A stretch of 64,000 nt of DNA. Origin: an uncultured Poribacteria bacterium. GTDB lineage: Bacteria > Poribacteria > WGA-4E > WGA-3G. Where the stretch lies: assembly GCA_958295855.1 (NCBI GenBank), contig OY282383.1, positions 3,080,481 through 3,144,480 on the forward strand. The letters are read 5' to 3'. A program made the translations under genes and the position numbers. Of the stretch, positions 9,033 to 17,601 are shown in pieces; the first letter of the stretch is position 1, and each line of letters opens with the position of its first letter. The notes beneath the pieces are model-generated. The model was not told the origin of the DNA. It worked only from the letters and a program-made list of their open reading frames with translations, and did not search any database.

Positions 9033-10301
9033 ATGCCAGCGCGTTTAGCAATAGATGGAGGAACGCCCGTTATCGCACAACCCATCCCAGGTGGCATGCA
9101 CGGGCCCAGTGTAATAGATGAGCGTGAGATTAACGCGGTGACCGAGGTTTTACGCAGTGGTAAACTCTTTCGGTTCGTTGAAAATTCAAATGTAGCGAGT
9201 TTTGAGGCAGAGGCGGCGGCACGCCTCGGTGTGAAGCATGCCTTGATGGTGAATTCTGGCACATCGGCAATCATCTGTGCCCTCACCGGCATTGGCATCG
9301 GGCCCGGCGATGAGGTAATTTTACCGGGGTACACCTTTATCGCAACCGCCGCGGCTATTGTTGGCGTTGGTGCGATTCCGGTAATTGCAGAAATTGATGA
9401 GTCGCTCGGCTTGCATCCAGCGGATGTGGAACAGAAAATTACGCCCCATACCAAAGCGATTTTACCGGTCCACATGCAAGGTGTGCCGTGCCGGCTTGAG
9501 GCAATTGTAGACATCGCACGGAAGCACAATCTTAAGGTTGTTGAGGATTGCTGTCAGTGCGTCGGGGGGCAGTATAAAGGGAAATATGCCGGTACCTGGG
9601 GCGACGCAGGCGCGTGGAGTCTCAACTACTACAAGATTATCTCTTGTGGGGAAGGCGGCCTCGTCTTTAGCGACGATTACGATACTTATGAACGCGCCGC
9701 TTTTGCCGCCGAGCCCGGTTTGCCGATGTGGATGAGCGATTCGGAGTGGCAGAGCAAACCCTTCTCTCGCCAATGCTACCGGCCTAGCGAAATTTTAGGC
9801 GCGATTGCTCGCGTTCAACTGTCAAAATTGGGAGACATCTTGGGACACACGCGGCAGCTCAAGAAGGCGTTTCTCGCGGAACTCGCTGATGAACCGAAAG
9901 GCTATATTCGGCAACATGTGGATGACCCGAGCGGCGAGTGTGGTATCAGTGCCGCCATTATTGTGCGTGATGGTGAACTTGCCAAAAGGTATGCAGACGC
10001 GCTCAAGGCGGAAGGGCTGAACGCCGGAACCGCATACAACGAAGGCTTCCCCGACAGGCATATTTACACCTATTGGGATTCCATCCTGTTTAAACATTCG
10101 CCACACCCCTCCGGCTATCCGTGGAAGGATCCGCGGTACAAAGGAGATGTCGAGTACTCACGGGATATGTGTCCACAGACGCTGTCTATCCTCGGCCGTG
10201 CGCTACGATTTGGGTTTAATGTCAATATGCAGGAAGAGCACGCGCGATTAATGGCAGCAGCGATTAATAAGGTTGATGATGCACTGGGGTTCTTTCGTTA
10301 G
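9033..10301 (+). CDS. DegT/DnrJ/EryC1-family PLP aminotransferase
   Basis: 422 residues from the ATG at 9033 (GGAGGA upstream). Family marks: LMVNSGTSAIICALTG near residue 70, PGDEVILPGYTFIATAAAI, VEDCCQCVGGQYKG, and the probable PLP-binding lysine in SLNYYKIISCGEGG near residue 210. Family members act on nucleotide-sugar ketones or other small ketones, or are dehydratase-like relatives when the Lys is lost; here the Lys is kept. No sugar-nucleotide genes are nearby, so the substrate is open. It has its own promoter and is followed by an F1 repeat. Confidence 0.87.
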   Translation: MPARLAIDGGTPVIAQPIPGGMHGPSVIDEREINAVTEVLRSGKLFRFVENSNVASFEAEAAARLGVKHALMVNSGTSAIICALTGIGIGPGDEVILPGYTFIATAAAIVGVGAIPVIAEIDESLGLHPADVEQKITPHTKAILPVHMQGVPCRLEAIVDIARKHNLKVVEDCCQCVGGQYKGKYAGTWGDAGAWSLNYYKIISCGEGGLVFSDDYDTYERAAFAAEPGLPMWMSDSEWQSKPFSRQCYRPSEILGAIARVQLSKLGDILGHTRQLKKAFLAELADEPKGYIRQHVDDPSGECGISAAIIVRDGELAKRYADALKAEGLNAGTAYNEGFPDRHIYTYWDSILFKHSPHPSGYPWKDPRYKGDVEYSRDMCPQTLSILGRALRFGFNVNMQEEHARLMAAAINKVDDALGFFR

Positions 10302-10310
10302 TTCGGTGAT

Positions 10311-10342
10311 GGTAAATGCCCCTGTAAACAGGGGTTAATACC
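10311..10342. repeat. F1 palindromic element, intergenic
   Basis: GGTAAAT arm, core GCCCCTGTAAACAGGGG, TTAATACC. It lies just past the stop of the aminotransferase gene, between convergent genes, where it could also act as a transcript-end hairpin. Confidence 0.8.
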
Positions 10343-10511
10343 CTCACTGCTCCGCTTTTTCCGTTGATTGCTTTTTCCCCAAGGAACCGGGCGGGAGGGA
10401 AGCAAAGCGGGGGAAGAAGCTGCTCAAAAGCGGGTTTCTGATTAGTGCTCAAGCGTATTCCATGTGAATTAGGCTTTAAGAGTGGTGGGACTAGGGGCAT
10501 CACCCGTACTA

Positions 10512-11267
10512 TTAGGCTACCGGGATGACATAGGTTCGGCGTGCGACTTCGGTGAAGCCTAATTTTTGTGCCACCCGAAGCGAAGCGGTGTTATCTTCAC
10601 CGCAACTCCAGACCGGCACTTTACCGCTGGCTTGGATGTGTTGAGCGACGAGCGATGCTGCAGCTGTGGCAAATCCTTTTGCCCGCCATTCTTCCAGCGT
10701 GGATACGCCGATGTCCGTATGCAGGTGCGTCTGCGAATAGGTATGGGCGATGGAGACGATGTCGCCCTCCACAACGGCGGCAGCGACGATGCCCTCGCTT
10801 AACATCGTTTGGTGCGTTTTGTAACCACTTCCCTGAACTTCCGCGGGGGCTTTTGCTAAGCGTTCTGCATCCGCCAATGTCAACAGACGAACAACGGTAT
10901 TGGGCAGACGATGGACAGGTTTCAAGAGGGCGTGGTAAACATCACCGTAGTTGCGAATAGTGCTACCCGTTTCTGCTTTGATAAGTTTGCCGAGGGGTTC
11001 GGCACACGCGGAATTCACATTAATACAGCCCCACCCTTGATGGCATTTTAACAGGTGCCATAGTGCATCGGGCTCGGTGCCGAACCCGCACGGTTCGTCT
11101 GGGCAGTACGCATCAAAGACGAGCGCCGCTGTGATGTTTGGAAGGGTGCCAGCGACATAGGCACGGCACATGCCTTGCTTCAGGCGGCCGGCAGATATAA
11201 CCGTTGTCGGCGTATCGCCCAGCACATCAGCGAGGACAAGGCATTCTTGGGACGTAAGTTTATCCAT
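10512..11267 (-). CDS. GNAT-family N-acetyltransferase
   Basis: 251 residues. The C-terminal half carries the acetyl-CoA-binding pattern DIGVSTLEEWRAKGFATAAASLVAQHIQ-like (residues about 185-215) followed by PVWSCGEDNTASLRVAQKLGF, typical of GNAT enzymes that end in NxASxRVAxKLGF. The N-terminal half (MDKLTSQECLVLADVLGD) resembles the FR47/GNAT variants with an extra domain. Cytoplasmic; substrate unknown. It is transcribed divergently from the metallo-hydrolase gene with only 31 bp between the starts, so the two promoters must overlap the genes or lie close together. Confidence 0.8.
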   Translation of the reverse strand: MDKLTSQECLVLADVLGDTPTTVISAGRLKQGMCRAYVAGTLPNITAALVFDAYCPDEPCGFGTEPDALWHLLKCHQGWGCINVNSACAEPLGKLIKAETGSTIRNYGDVYHALLKPVHRLPNTVVRLLTLADAERLAKAPAEVQGSGYKTHQTMLSEGIVAAAVVEGDIVSIAHTYSQTHLHTDIGVSTLEEWRAKGFATAAASLVAQHIQASGKVPVWSCGEDNTASLRVAQKLGFTEVARRTYVIPVA

Positions 11268-11298
11268 AGCCGTTTTTTTAAGGAAAGGAACATAGTGA

Positions 11299-12099
11299 AT
11301 GAAGATTACTATTTTGGGTTCAGGTACCTCAACTGGTGTTCCTGAGTATAAGTGTGACTGCGAAACCTGTCAAGATTCAAGACAGTTTGGCTCGAAAAAC
11401 TACCGCACCCGTTCGTCCATCCATATTGAAAAGGATGGGAAACACCTTCAATTCGACCTCGGGCCTAATTTCATGGATCAGATTGTCCGGAATCGAATTG
11501 GGTGGATTGATGCTGTTATCTTCACGCACTCTCACGCCGACCATGTCAGTGGAACGAACGACATCGTAATGCCGTGCCGAAAACAACAGATGGATATGCC
11601 CATCTATGGCCCCGAACAGACAATGCGCATCTTACAACGCAACTTTGATTATATGTTTAGCAAAGAGACGTTCCAAGGCGGCGGCGTCGGCCATCTACTT
11701 CCACATGTCATTGAGCGGCATCAGAGGTTTGCGTTGTTCGGTTTTGACATTACCCCAATTCCGGTTGAGCACGGAAACGTTGATACCTATGGCTATCGAA
11801 TAGACGACTTCGGGTATGTGCCAGATGTGAAAATACTGCCCGCTTCATCGCAAGCCCTGCTGAACGGGATTGAAGTGCTGGTTATTGATGCGTTGAGTTT
11901 CAACCCACGCCACCCAACACATCTTTCGGTTGGGCAGGCATTGGAAATTAGCGCTGCCCTAAAACCCAAGCAGACCTATTTTACGCATATTATGCATCGG
12001 CTCGATCATCGGTATTTCCCGCATCAGTGTGCAGAGGCGGGTATCGAGCTTCCTGACACTGCTAACCTCGCTTATGATGGGCAAGTCATCGTCATGTAA
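11299..12099 (+). CDS. PhnP-like metallo-beta-lactamase-fold hydrolase
   Basis: 266 residues. Starts MKITILGSGTSTGVP, the usual opening of the PhnP/lactamase_B_2 group. A Cys pair in CDCETC (about residues 18-23) may bind structural zinc as in PhnP. Catalytic metal ligands are HSHADH (about 77-82), with later His residues in VEHGN and THIMHRLDH. Homologues include phosphoribosyl cyclic phosphate phosphodiesterase and other phosphodiesterases; no phn genes are nearby, so a general cyclic phosphodiesterase role is the safest reading. AAGGAAAGGA precedes the ATG. Ends 120 bp from a convergent gene, with a strong bidirectional palindrome between. Confidence 0.87.
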   Translation: MKITILGSGTSTGVPEYKCDCETCQDSRQFGSKNYRTRSSIHIEKDGKHLQFDLGPNFMDQIVRNRIGWIDAVIFTHSHADHVSGTNDIVMPCRKQQMDMPIYGPEQTMRILQRNFDYMFSKETFQGGGVGHLLPHVIERHQRFALFGFDITPIPVEHGNVDTYGYRIDDFGYVPDVKILPASSQALLNGIEVLVIDALSFNPRHPTHLSVGQALEISAALKPKQTYFTHIMHRLDHRYFPHQCAEAGIELPDTANLAYDGQVIVM

Positions 12100-12114
12100 T
12101 GCGTTGCAATATGG

Positions 12115-12213
12115 TACTGTAGGGCAGCCCCCCCGTGCCGGTCGTGAAAATCTTGATTTTCACGATTCTCTGAACGCGTAATCATGGCGAGGCACGGTGT
12201 CCTCGCCCTGTAC
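12115..12213. terminator. Nested palindromes between convergent genes
   Basis: Outer arms TACTGTAGGGC (12115) and GCCCTGTAC (12205), middle arms CCGTGCC (12133) and GGCACGG (12191), and a perfect inner hairpin CGTGAAAATC / GATTTTCACG (12143-12164). It separates the hydrolase gene from the convergent efflux operon and is a likely two-way transcription end, or a mobile palindrome reused as one. Confidence 0.55.
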
Positions 12214-12218
12214 GGACA

Positions 12219-14105
12219 TTATCTGTTCCATCCCTGTTTCGGTGGCTTCCGCGGTGGCAGAATAACCCTGTCCCCTTCCTTGAGTCCGCTTTTGACAATC
12301 ACATGTGTTTCGTTCTGCATGCCCGTTTCAACTTCCGTGCGATTCCCTTTGCCGGAACCCCCGTCATCTATCATGACAGCTTTCCCTTTCGACATTTTAA
12401 TTGTGGCCCGCACGCCATCTGCTTTCTTTCGACCTTTCACGAGAAGGGAAAGCGTTGTTGGCCCGGGGCGAATACCGCGTTGTGAACTATCAAGGCTAAT
12501 GGTGACTTCGTTAGAGCCAACGTTTGTCACGGTCCCTCTGAAAATTTTCTCGCTGATAGTCTGGGCTTCAATGGATTGATTTACCTTGTAGGGTTTGGTG
12601 TCGCTAACTTGTGCGGTGAGTGTCGCCGAAGGCTCGTTTATCAGCGCATCAATAGGTAGCATCAAGACTCCCTTTTCTTCGTAGGTAATGATGTCAATAT
12701 CGGCACTCATGCCTGGATAGAGTTCTTCCGGTGAACCGACAACTTCTACCATCACCTCAAATGAGATGATATTATCTTGTTCTTGCCCACTGGGTGAAAT
12801 TTCGTAGACTTCTCCTTGGTATGCTTTTGTTTGGTATGCATCCACCTTGATTTCTGCCTTCTGCCCGAGTCGGAGGCGTTCCATATCGACTTCGTTGATA
12901 AAAGTTTTGACAACCATTTTAGAGGGATCAACGATAGTCATAATGGGGGGGCTTTGCGAAAATGCAGAGCGGCCGGAAGTCACGATTTCACCCTTTTCTA
13001 GCTCAAGGAGCGTGACGGTTCCTGCCATCGGTGCCTTGATTGTGGTCCAACCAAGCCGTTCCGCCTGGTTTTTCAACGTACTTTGCCTTCGCAGGCGATT
13101 CGCCTCAGCACTCACTTTGGATTGCTGCGTTAACAATTTCTCATTATCGAAAGTGAGCATCAGTTCCTGTAACCGGGTTTCAGCATTGTCAACGCGGAGT
13201 TGTGCTTCTTCTTCTGCTTTGTTCCGCATTTTTTTGAGGTTTTCAAGGTTCCGTTGTTCGTTTGCCAATATTGCCTCACGTGTCACGATGGAAGTCTGGC
13301 GCGTTTTTATCGTTCGATCTTGCGAATCGATAGTCTGTTTCTGGGATTCAACCCGCTTTTGAGCGTTTTCGTGTTGTGCCTCTGTATTCGCGTTCTGAGC
13401 TTGTGCGTCTTCCAATGCCTTTTTGGAAACCAACCCCTTTTCAAAGAGCTCCGTGTTTCGCTCAAGCTCTGATTTCGCGTTATCCAAGGCAACCTTTGCC
13501 GATCCGAGCGATGTTTTCAGTTCAGACAGTGTAATATTTGCCTGTTCCAGCGCGATTCGGGCTTGATCCAGCGCAATGTTATCCTGGGCGAGCGAGTTCT
13601 TGGTTGTCTGAATATCTGTCTCCGCTTGGCTGACTTGTGTTATCGTTGCGGCTTGAACGGTCTCAAGATTCGCCTGGGCGATTTTTAAATCTGCCTGAGC
13701 CTGCGTGAGTTGGCTTTCAAGCCGTTCATTTTTGAGTTCAATGTTTAGTTCTGCTTGCTTAACTTGTGCTTCTGCCGAGGCGACATCCGCTTCCGCCTGC
13801 TTTTTTTCCTCTTGGTAGAGTTCCGGATCCAGTCTCAGCAGCACCTGATCTTTTTTAACCGGGTCTCCGTTTTTAACAAGGAGTTCAACGATCTCCCCTT
13901 CGACGTTGGATTTGACCTCTACGTCGATGAGCGGCTCCAGGTTGCCGGTTGCACTGATGCTCATTTGGAAATCGCCTCGTTCGACGACCTCAATTTTTTT
14001 CTCGAGTGCTGCATCCGTCCCGTTTTTGCTTCGGCCGAGAACCACCCACCCGATGGCGACGATGAGAACCAAAATAACTGCCACGCTAACAATAACTTTT
14101 TTCAC
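12219..14105 (-). CDS. MacA/HlyD-type periplasmic adaptor with long coiled-coil hairpin
   Basis: 628 residues, longer than a usual MacA (about 370). GTG start at 14105 with AGGAGG eight bases upstream. Residues 7-24 are one membrane anchor (VIVSVAVILVLIVAIGWVV). A lipoyl/barrel strand region (GNLEPLIDVEVKSNVEGEIV) is interrupted by about 240 residues of heptad-rich helix (about 95-335, rich in Gln/Ala/Glu), then the second lipoyl half (GWTTIKAPMAGTVTLLELEKGEIV) and beta-barrel domains. Such adaptors bridge an inner-membrane ABC transporter to an outer-membrane channel. It is the last gene of a leftward operon with two MacB-like permeases; the long hairpin may span the periplasm. No outer-membrane factor or ATPase is in the window. 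Confidence 0.87.
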   Translation of the reverse strand: MKKVIVSVAVILVLIVAIGWVVLGRSKNGTDAALEKKIEVVERGDFQMSISATGNLEPLIDVEVKSNVEGEIVELLVKNGDPVKKDQVLLRLDPELYQEEKKQAEADVASAEAQVKQAELNIELKNERLESQLTQAQADLKIAQANLETVQAATITQVSQAETDIQTTKNSLAQDNIALDQARIALEQANITLSELKTSLGSAKVALDNAKSELERNTELFEKGLVSKKALEDAQAQNANTEAQHENAQKRVESQKQTIDSQDRTIKTRQTSIVTREAILANEQRNLENLKKMRNKAEEEAQLRVDNAETRLQELMLTFDNEKLLTQQSKVSAEANRLRRQSTLKNQAERLGWTTIKAPMAGTVTLLELEKGEIVTSGRSAFSQSPPIMTIVDPSKMVVKTFINEVDMERLRLGQKAEIKVDAYQTKAYQGEVYEISPSGQEQDNIISFEVMVEVVGSPEELYPGMSADIDIITYEEKGVLMLPIDALINEPSATLTAQVSDTKPYKVNQSIEAQTISEKIFRGTVTNVGSNEVTISLDSSQRGIRPGPTTLSLLVKGRKKADGVRATIKMSKGKAVMIDDGGSGKGNRTEVETGMQNETHVIVKSGLKEGDRVILPPRKPPKQGWNR

Positions 14106-14130
14106 AGTTAATTCCTCCTACATGGGATTC

Positions 14131-14159
14131 GGAAGGTGCCTGAAAAACAGGCACCTTCC
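14131..14159. repeat. Perfect 12-bp-stem hairpin between permease and adaptor genes
   Basis: GGAAGGTGCCTG (14131-14142), AAAAA loop, CAGGCACCTTCC (14148-14159). It sits in the mRNA leader just before the adaptor's ribosome site and could protect or attenuate the downstream message. Confidence 0.7.
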
Positions 14160-14226
14160 TAAAGGCGTTTGGGCATCTATGCACCGCATTCGCCCGTGTA
14201 TTCAGCGATAAATAACAAAGGTTAGC

Positions 14227-14245
14227 CACGCATTTTCAATGCGTG
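14227..14245. repeat. F2 palindrome copy (CACGCATTTTCAATGCGTG)
   Basis: Flanked by GTTAGC and ATAAAC, as in other copies. Lies just downstream of the second permease stop codon. Confidence 0.8.
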
Positions 14246-14254
14246 ATAAACTTC

Positions 14255-15571
14255 CTAATCGGACCGGAGCGCATCAACGGGTGAGAGTTTCGCCGCCTTA
14301 TTGGCAGGATAAAGCCCGAAGAAAACGCCGATAGCTACAGAGACGCAGAGGGCAATAAGCATTGTTCCGAACGAAATTACCGACGGCCAGTCGCTGCCTT
14401 CCCAGACAAACTTTGAGATAAGCGCAGCTGTACCTTGCCCCATAAAGATGCCTGCGATTGCACCGAGAATTCCACCGGAGAGAGTCAGCACGGCTGCTTC
14501 AACCAGAAACTGAGATAAAATATCATTGCGCGTTGCGCCAAGTGCTTTGCGTAGCCCAATTTCTCGCGTCCGGTCGGTTACAGAGACAAGCATGATATTC
14601 ATCACGCCAATGCCAGCCACCATGAGTGCGATGCCAGCGATACCGCCCATCAAGGCTTTCATGACTAAGCCTACTTTTTTTGCGGTTGCCAATTCTTCTG
14701 TAGCTGTCCAATATTGGTATTCTTCCCCTGTGTTGTTGTGTTGCCTTCCCAAGATTCGTTTGGAATCCGCTACAGCGAGCGGAATCGCATCCACATCTGC
14801 TGCTTGGACGCGAAGGCGTTCAATATCGTCCCTGCCCTTAAAACGTTGTTGTAGCGTTGTTATCGGAATGATGAACCGGTCATCCCAACCAGAAGTGTCC
14901 ATCGCGTCGCCTTTTTCTTCCATGACACCGATGACCTTTAGGCGAACTTCATAAAGCCCGCCTCTGCCGCGTCTGTAAGAGCGACGCGCGGCTTTAATCT
15001 CTTTCCCAACAGGATTTTCGTCGAGAAAAACCTCTTCCTTAATTTTGGAGCCGATAACCGCAACACTACTCGCGGATTCAACCTCTTCAGCGGTGAAAAA
15101 CCTACCGCTTGAGGGGTACCAGTTATGCGACCGGTCGTAACCAGCGGTTGAAGCAACAATGCGCGACTCCTTAGTCCTGCCCTCGTAACTCACGCTCCAG
15201 CCGCCCATGTCGTCTTCAGCGACGACATCAACAATGCCTCGGGCACTACTAAGAATTGCAAACGCATCGTCGGTTTCCAAATGTTCAGCACGGTTCCGTT
15301 TCCAACGACTTTTTCCACGCACAGTCGAGCCCGCTGCCCGACTCAGCGTCCCTGACTGTTTGTCCCAATCGTCTTTATAAATTTCGATGATTGTCGTGCC
15401 GCCTGTCCGCTCAATCTCTCGCAAAACCATGGCACTCGAGCCGTCGCCGACAGATACCATACTGACAACAGAACCAACGCCGACGATAATCCCTAAAATG
15501 GTGAGTGATGAGCGAAGCGGGTTTCGCCGCAAATTCGAGATGCCGAGTATAATACATTCCATCAAATTCAT
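14255..15571 (-). CDS. MacB-like ABC transporter permease (FtsX family), no ATPase domain
   Basis: 438 residues. An N-terminal transmembrane helix (about 20-42, following NLRRNPLRSSLTILGIIVG), a periplasmic MacB_PCD core domain (about 45-300), and three C-terminal helices of the FtsX domain with the signature VTDRTREIGLRKALGATRNDI near residue 340 and a C-terminal SPVDALRSD tail. The fused nucleotide-binding domain of true MacB is absent. Paralogous to the gene immediately upstream (12 bp apart), and together they could form a heterodimeric permease. Inner membrane. Confidence 0.88.
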   Translation of the reverse strand: MNLMECIILGISNLRRNPLRSSLTILGIIVGVGSVVSMVSVGDGSSAMVLREIERTGGTTIIEIYKDDWDKQSGTLSRAAGSTVRGKSRWKRNRAEHLETDDAFAILSSARGIVDVVAEDDMGGWSVSYEGRTKESRIVASTAGYDRSHNWYPSSGRFFTAEEVESASSVAVIGSKIKEEVFLDENPVGKEIKAARRSYRRGRGGLYEVRLKVIGVMEEKGDAMDTSGWDDRFIIPITTLQQRFKGRDDIERLRVQAADVDAIPLAVADSKRILGRQHNNTGEEYQYWTATEELATAKKVGLVMKALMGGIAGIALMVAGIGVMNIMLVSVTDRTREIGLRKALGATRNDILSQFLVEAAVLTLSGGILGAIAGIFMGQGTAALISKFVWEGSDWPSVISFGTMLIALCVSVAIGVFFGLYPANKAAKLSPVDALRSD

Positions 15572-15583
15572 GCAAATTCCCTC

Positions 15584-16888
15584 CTAATCGGTTCTGAGTG
15601 CCTCAATCGGTGAGAGCGAAGAGGCTTTTATGGCTGGGTACAGCCCGAAGAAGATACCAATTGCTGCAGAAAAGGATACCGAAATCACAATCCACTGCGT
15701 GGAGATAACCGATGGCCATTCGGGAACAATTTTGACAATGTTAACGGCGAGCATCGACATGCCTTCTCCCGCAAGAATGCCCAACCCAACGCCTATCGCA
15801 CCGCCTATCGTGCACAGCACAATAGCTTCTATGAGGAACTGAAGCAGAATATCGAAAGGTTTTGCACCGAGTGCCTTCCGGAGCCCAATTTCGCGAGTGC
15901 GCTCCGTGACAGCGACTAACATCATGTTCATGATGCCGATGCCACCGACGAGAAGTGAGAACCCGGCGATGCTGCCTAAGGCGATTTTAATGACTTTACT
16001 GATTTTCTCCAACTGTGCCATCCCTTCCCGCATGTCCCAGATGCTGAAGAAATCATCCTGATTCTTGTGGCGTTTCCTGACAACCTGTTTTACTTCTTCA
16101 ATCGCTTGCGGCACCTCTTCAACAGTGTTCGCCTGAACTGAAAGCATGACTATCCTGTCGTTGCCGGTGAAGCGTTCCTGCGTTGTGGTGAGTGGGATGA
16201 ATACCATGTCGTCCAGATTCCAGCCAAACCGCAGGCTACGCCCTCGGGTTTCCATTGCGCCAACAACGGTGAAACGTTCGGTTATCCGCTTCCGATCTTT
16301 CCTACCATACCGGTCAAAGCGGCCACCGGAACCTTTGCCAATTTTGATCTCTTTTCCTAAAGGTGACTTGGTGCCAAACAGTGCGGTAGCCACATCAGAT
16401 CCAAGTACGCAAACCTTTGCTTCGTTATCAATATCCTCATCTGAAATAAAACGGCCTTGCTGAGTGTTCCAGTCCATCGATTCTGAAAATGAGGCGTTTA
16501 CACCGTTATAGCCGGTTCGCGTTTCAGCACCGCCTGCGGCTTGAACGAGCACACCGTCCCACTCGGGAATTCGCGGTACAACTAACTTCACAGATGGACA
16601 TTCCGCCTCAATCGCCAATACATCTTCATACTCAAAGTATTCGTTGCTACGGTTCGGCATCCACCTATTGCCTACGCGCTTATGGCTAGTGCGATACAGG
16701 GTGAACTGGTTCACGCCGCCCAATTTCTGGGCATCTTGCAGTACAATCACCTTGGCACCGTCGCCAATGGCTATCATCGCAAGCACCGAGGCGACTCCGA
16801 TGATGATGCCAAGCATTGTCAGCAAGGAGCGAAGTTTATTGCTACGAATTGCATAAATTCCAACCGATACCCCTTCAACGATACGCAT
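15584..16888 (-). CDS. MacB-like ABC transporter permease (FtsX family), first gene of operon
   Basis: 434 residues with the same plan as its neighbour: N-terminal helix after IRSNKLRSLLTMLGIIIG, periplasmic core, then FtsX helices with VTERTREIGLRKALGAKPFDI and the tail SPIEALRTD. GGAGGC precedes the ATG. It opens a leftward three-gene operon (permease, permease, adaptor). The ATP-binding subunit that both need is not found here and must be encoded elsewhere, or was lost upstream, where a short permease-like tail remnant remains (17232 onward). Confidence 0.88.
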   Translation of the reverse strand: MRIVEGVSVGIYAIRSNKLRSLLTMLGIIIGVASVLAMIAIGDGAKVIVLQDAQKLGGVNQFTLYRTSHKRVGNRWMPNRSNEYFEYEDVLAIEAECPSVKLVVPRIPEWDGVLVQAAGGAETRTGYNGVNASFSESMDWNTQQGRFISDEDIDNEAKVCVLGSDVATALFGTKSPLGKEIKIGKGSGGRFDRYGRKDRKRITERFTVVGAMETRGRSLRFGWNLDDMVFIPLTTTQERFTGNDRIVMLSVQANTVEEVPQAIEEVKQVVRKRHKNQDDFFSIWDMREGMAQLEKISKVIKIALGSIAGFSLLVGGIGIMNMMLVAVTERTREIGLRKALGAKPFDILLQFLIEAIVLCTIGGAIGVGLGILAGEGMSMLAVNIVKIVPEWPSVISTQWIVISVSFSAAIGIFFGLYPAIKASSLSPIEALRTD

Positions 16889-17231
16889 TTCATGCCTCCA
16901 AAGACTTTTTTATATTAAATTTTTATGCATGACATTAGACAGAAATGGGGTAGATAAAGTTCGGATAATTGACCCGATTTGCTGGAATGCAATCACACTA
17001 TTTAACTTAATTAATTAGACGTGACTAGATAAAATAGGTTTATTGTTTATTTCGTTGTGAATTCTGGGGGAGGGAAATAGAGAGTGAGCATTTAATGAGA
17101 AAAGGCGCGCTTGGATGAGCGAGTAAAGAAATATTTGGGTCATTCGGGGTTACAAACCCCTCCACATTAAATTCTTAATCTTCATGAAAGCGCGCCTACT
17201 AAGGACAGATGTTGAATGGATAGCCTTATTT
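16889..17231. other. AT-rich intergenic region with 95-bp inverted-repeat unit
   Basis: Leader of the permease operon. It includes inverted arms AGGCGCGCTT (17103-17112) and AAGCGCGCCT (17188-17197) bounding 95 bp, a size expected of a small non-autonomous element. A related AGGCGCGCCTAC motif recurs at about 17582. No open gene seen. Confidence 0.5.
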
Positions 17232-17540
17232 CTACTCTTTGCGGAGTGCCTCAATCGGAATTGTAGACAGCGGTGCCAATCCGTTCAGCAAATCCGAAAC
17301 AGAGGCAGGTGTTGAGTTGCCGAGCGAGGCGACGAAACCGATGGATATAAGCCCCATCGATGGGCTCGGCAATGTCCAACATGGCTTTTGGTGTGGCGCG
17401 CCCTTCAATGACATCCATCACCACATAACCTTCTAGTACACCTTCGGTTGCTAAAATCAGTTGTGGTGCATCCTTGGCAGCTTCAACGAAAAAAGCCTCC
17501 AACTTTTCAGCGTTGGCGGCTTTATCCCATTTAATGGGCT
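17232..17540 (-). pseudogene. Remnant of a carbon-nitrogen hydrolase joined to a permease-like tail
   Basis: Read leftwards from 17540 the frame gives KWDKAANAEKLEAFF, then EGYVVMDVIEGRATP and CFGFAERIGTAVYNSD, the N-terminal part of a nitrilase-family hydrolase; the start and the catalytic Lys/Cys portion are missing. In another frame the last bases (17232-17285) read LSTIPIEALRKE, the usual C-terminal tail of MacB/FtsX permeases. Both look like decay products of genes once present between the exporter operon and the cyclase-like gene. Confidence 0.55.
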
Positions 17541-17601
17541 TACATGTTTTGCATTAATCTCCGGTACGTGCCTTGGAATTAGGCGCGCCTACAGTAAGCA
17601 A

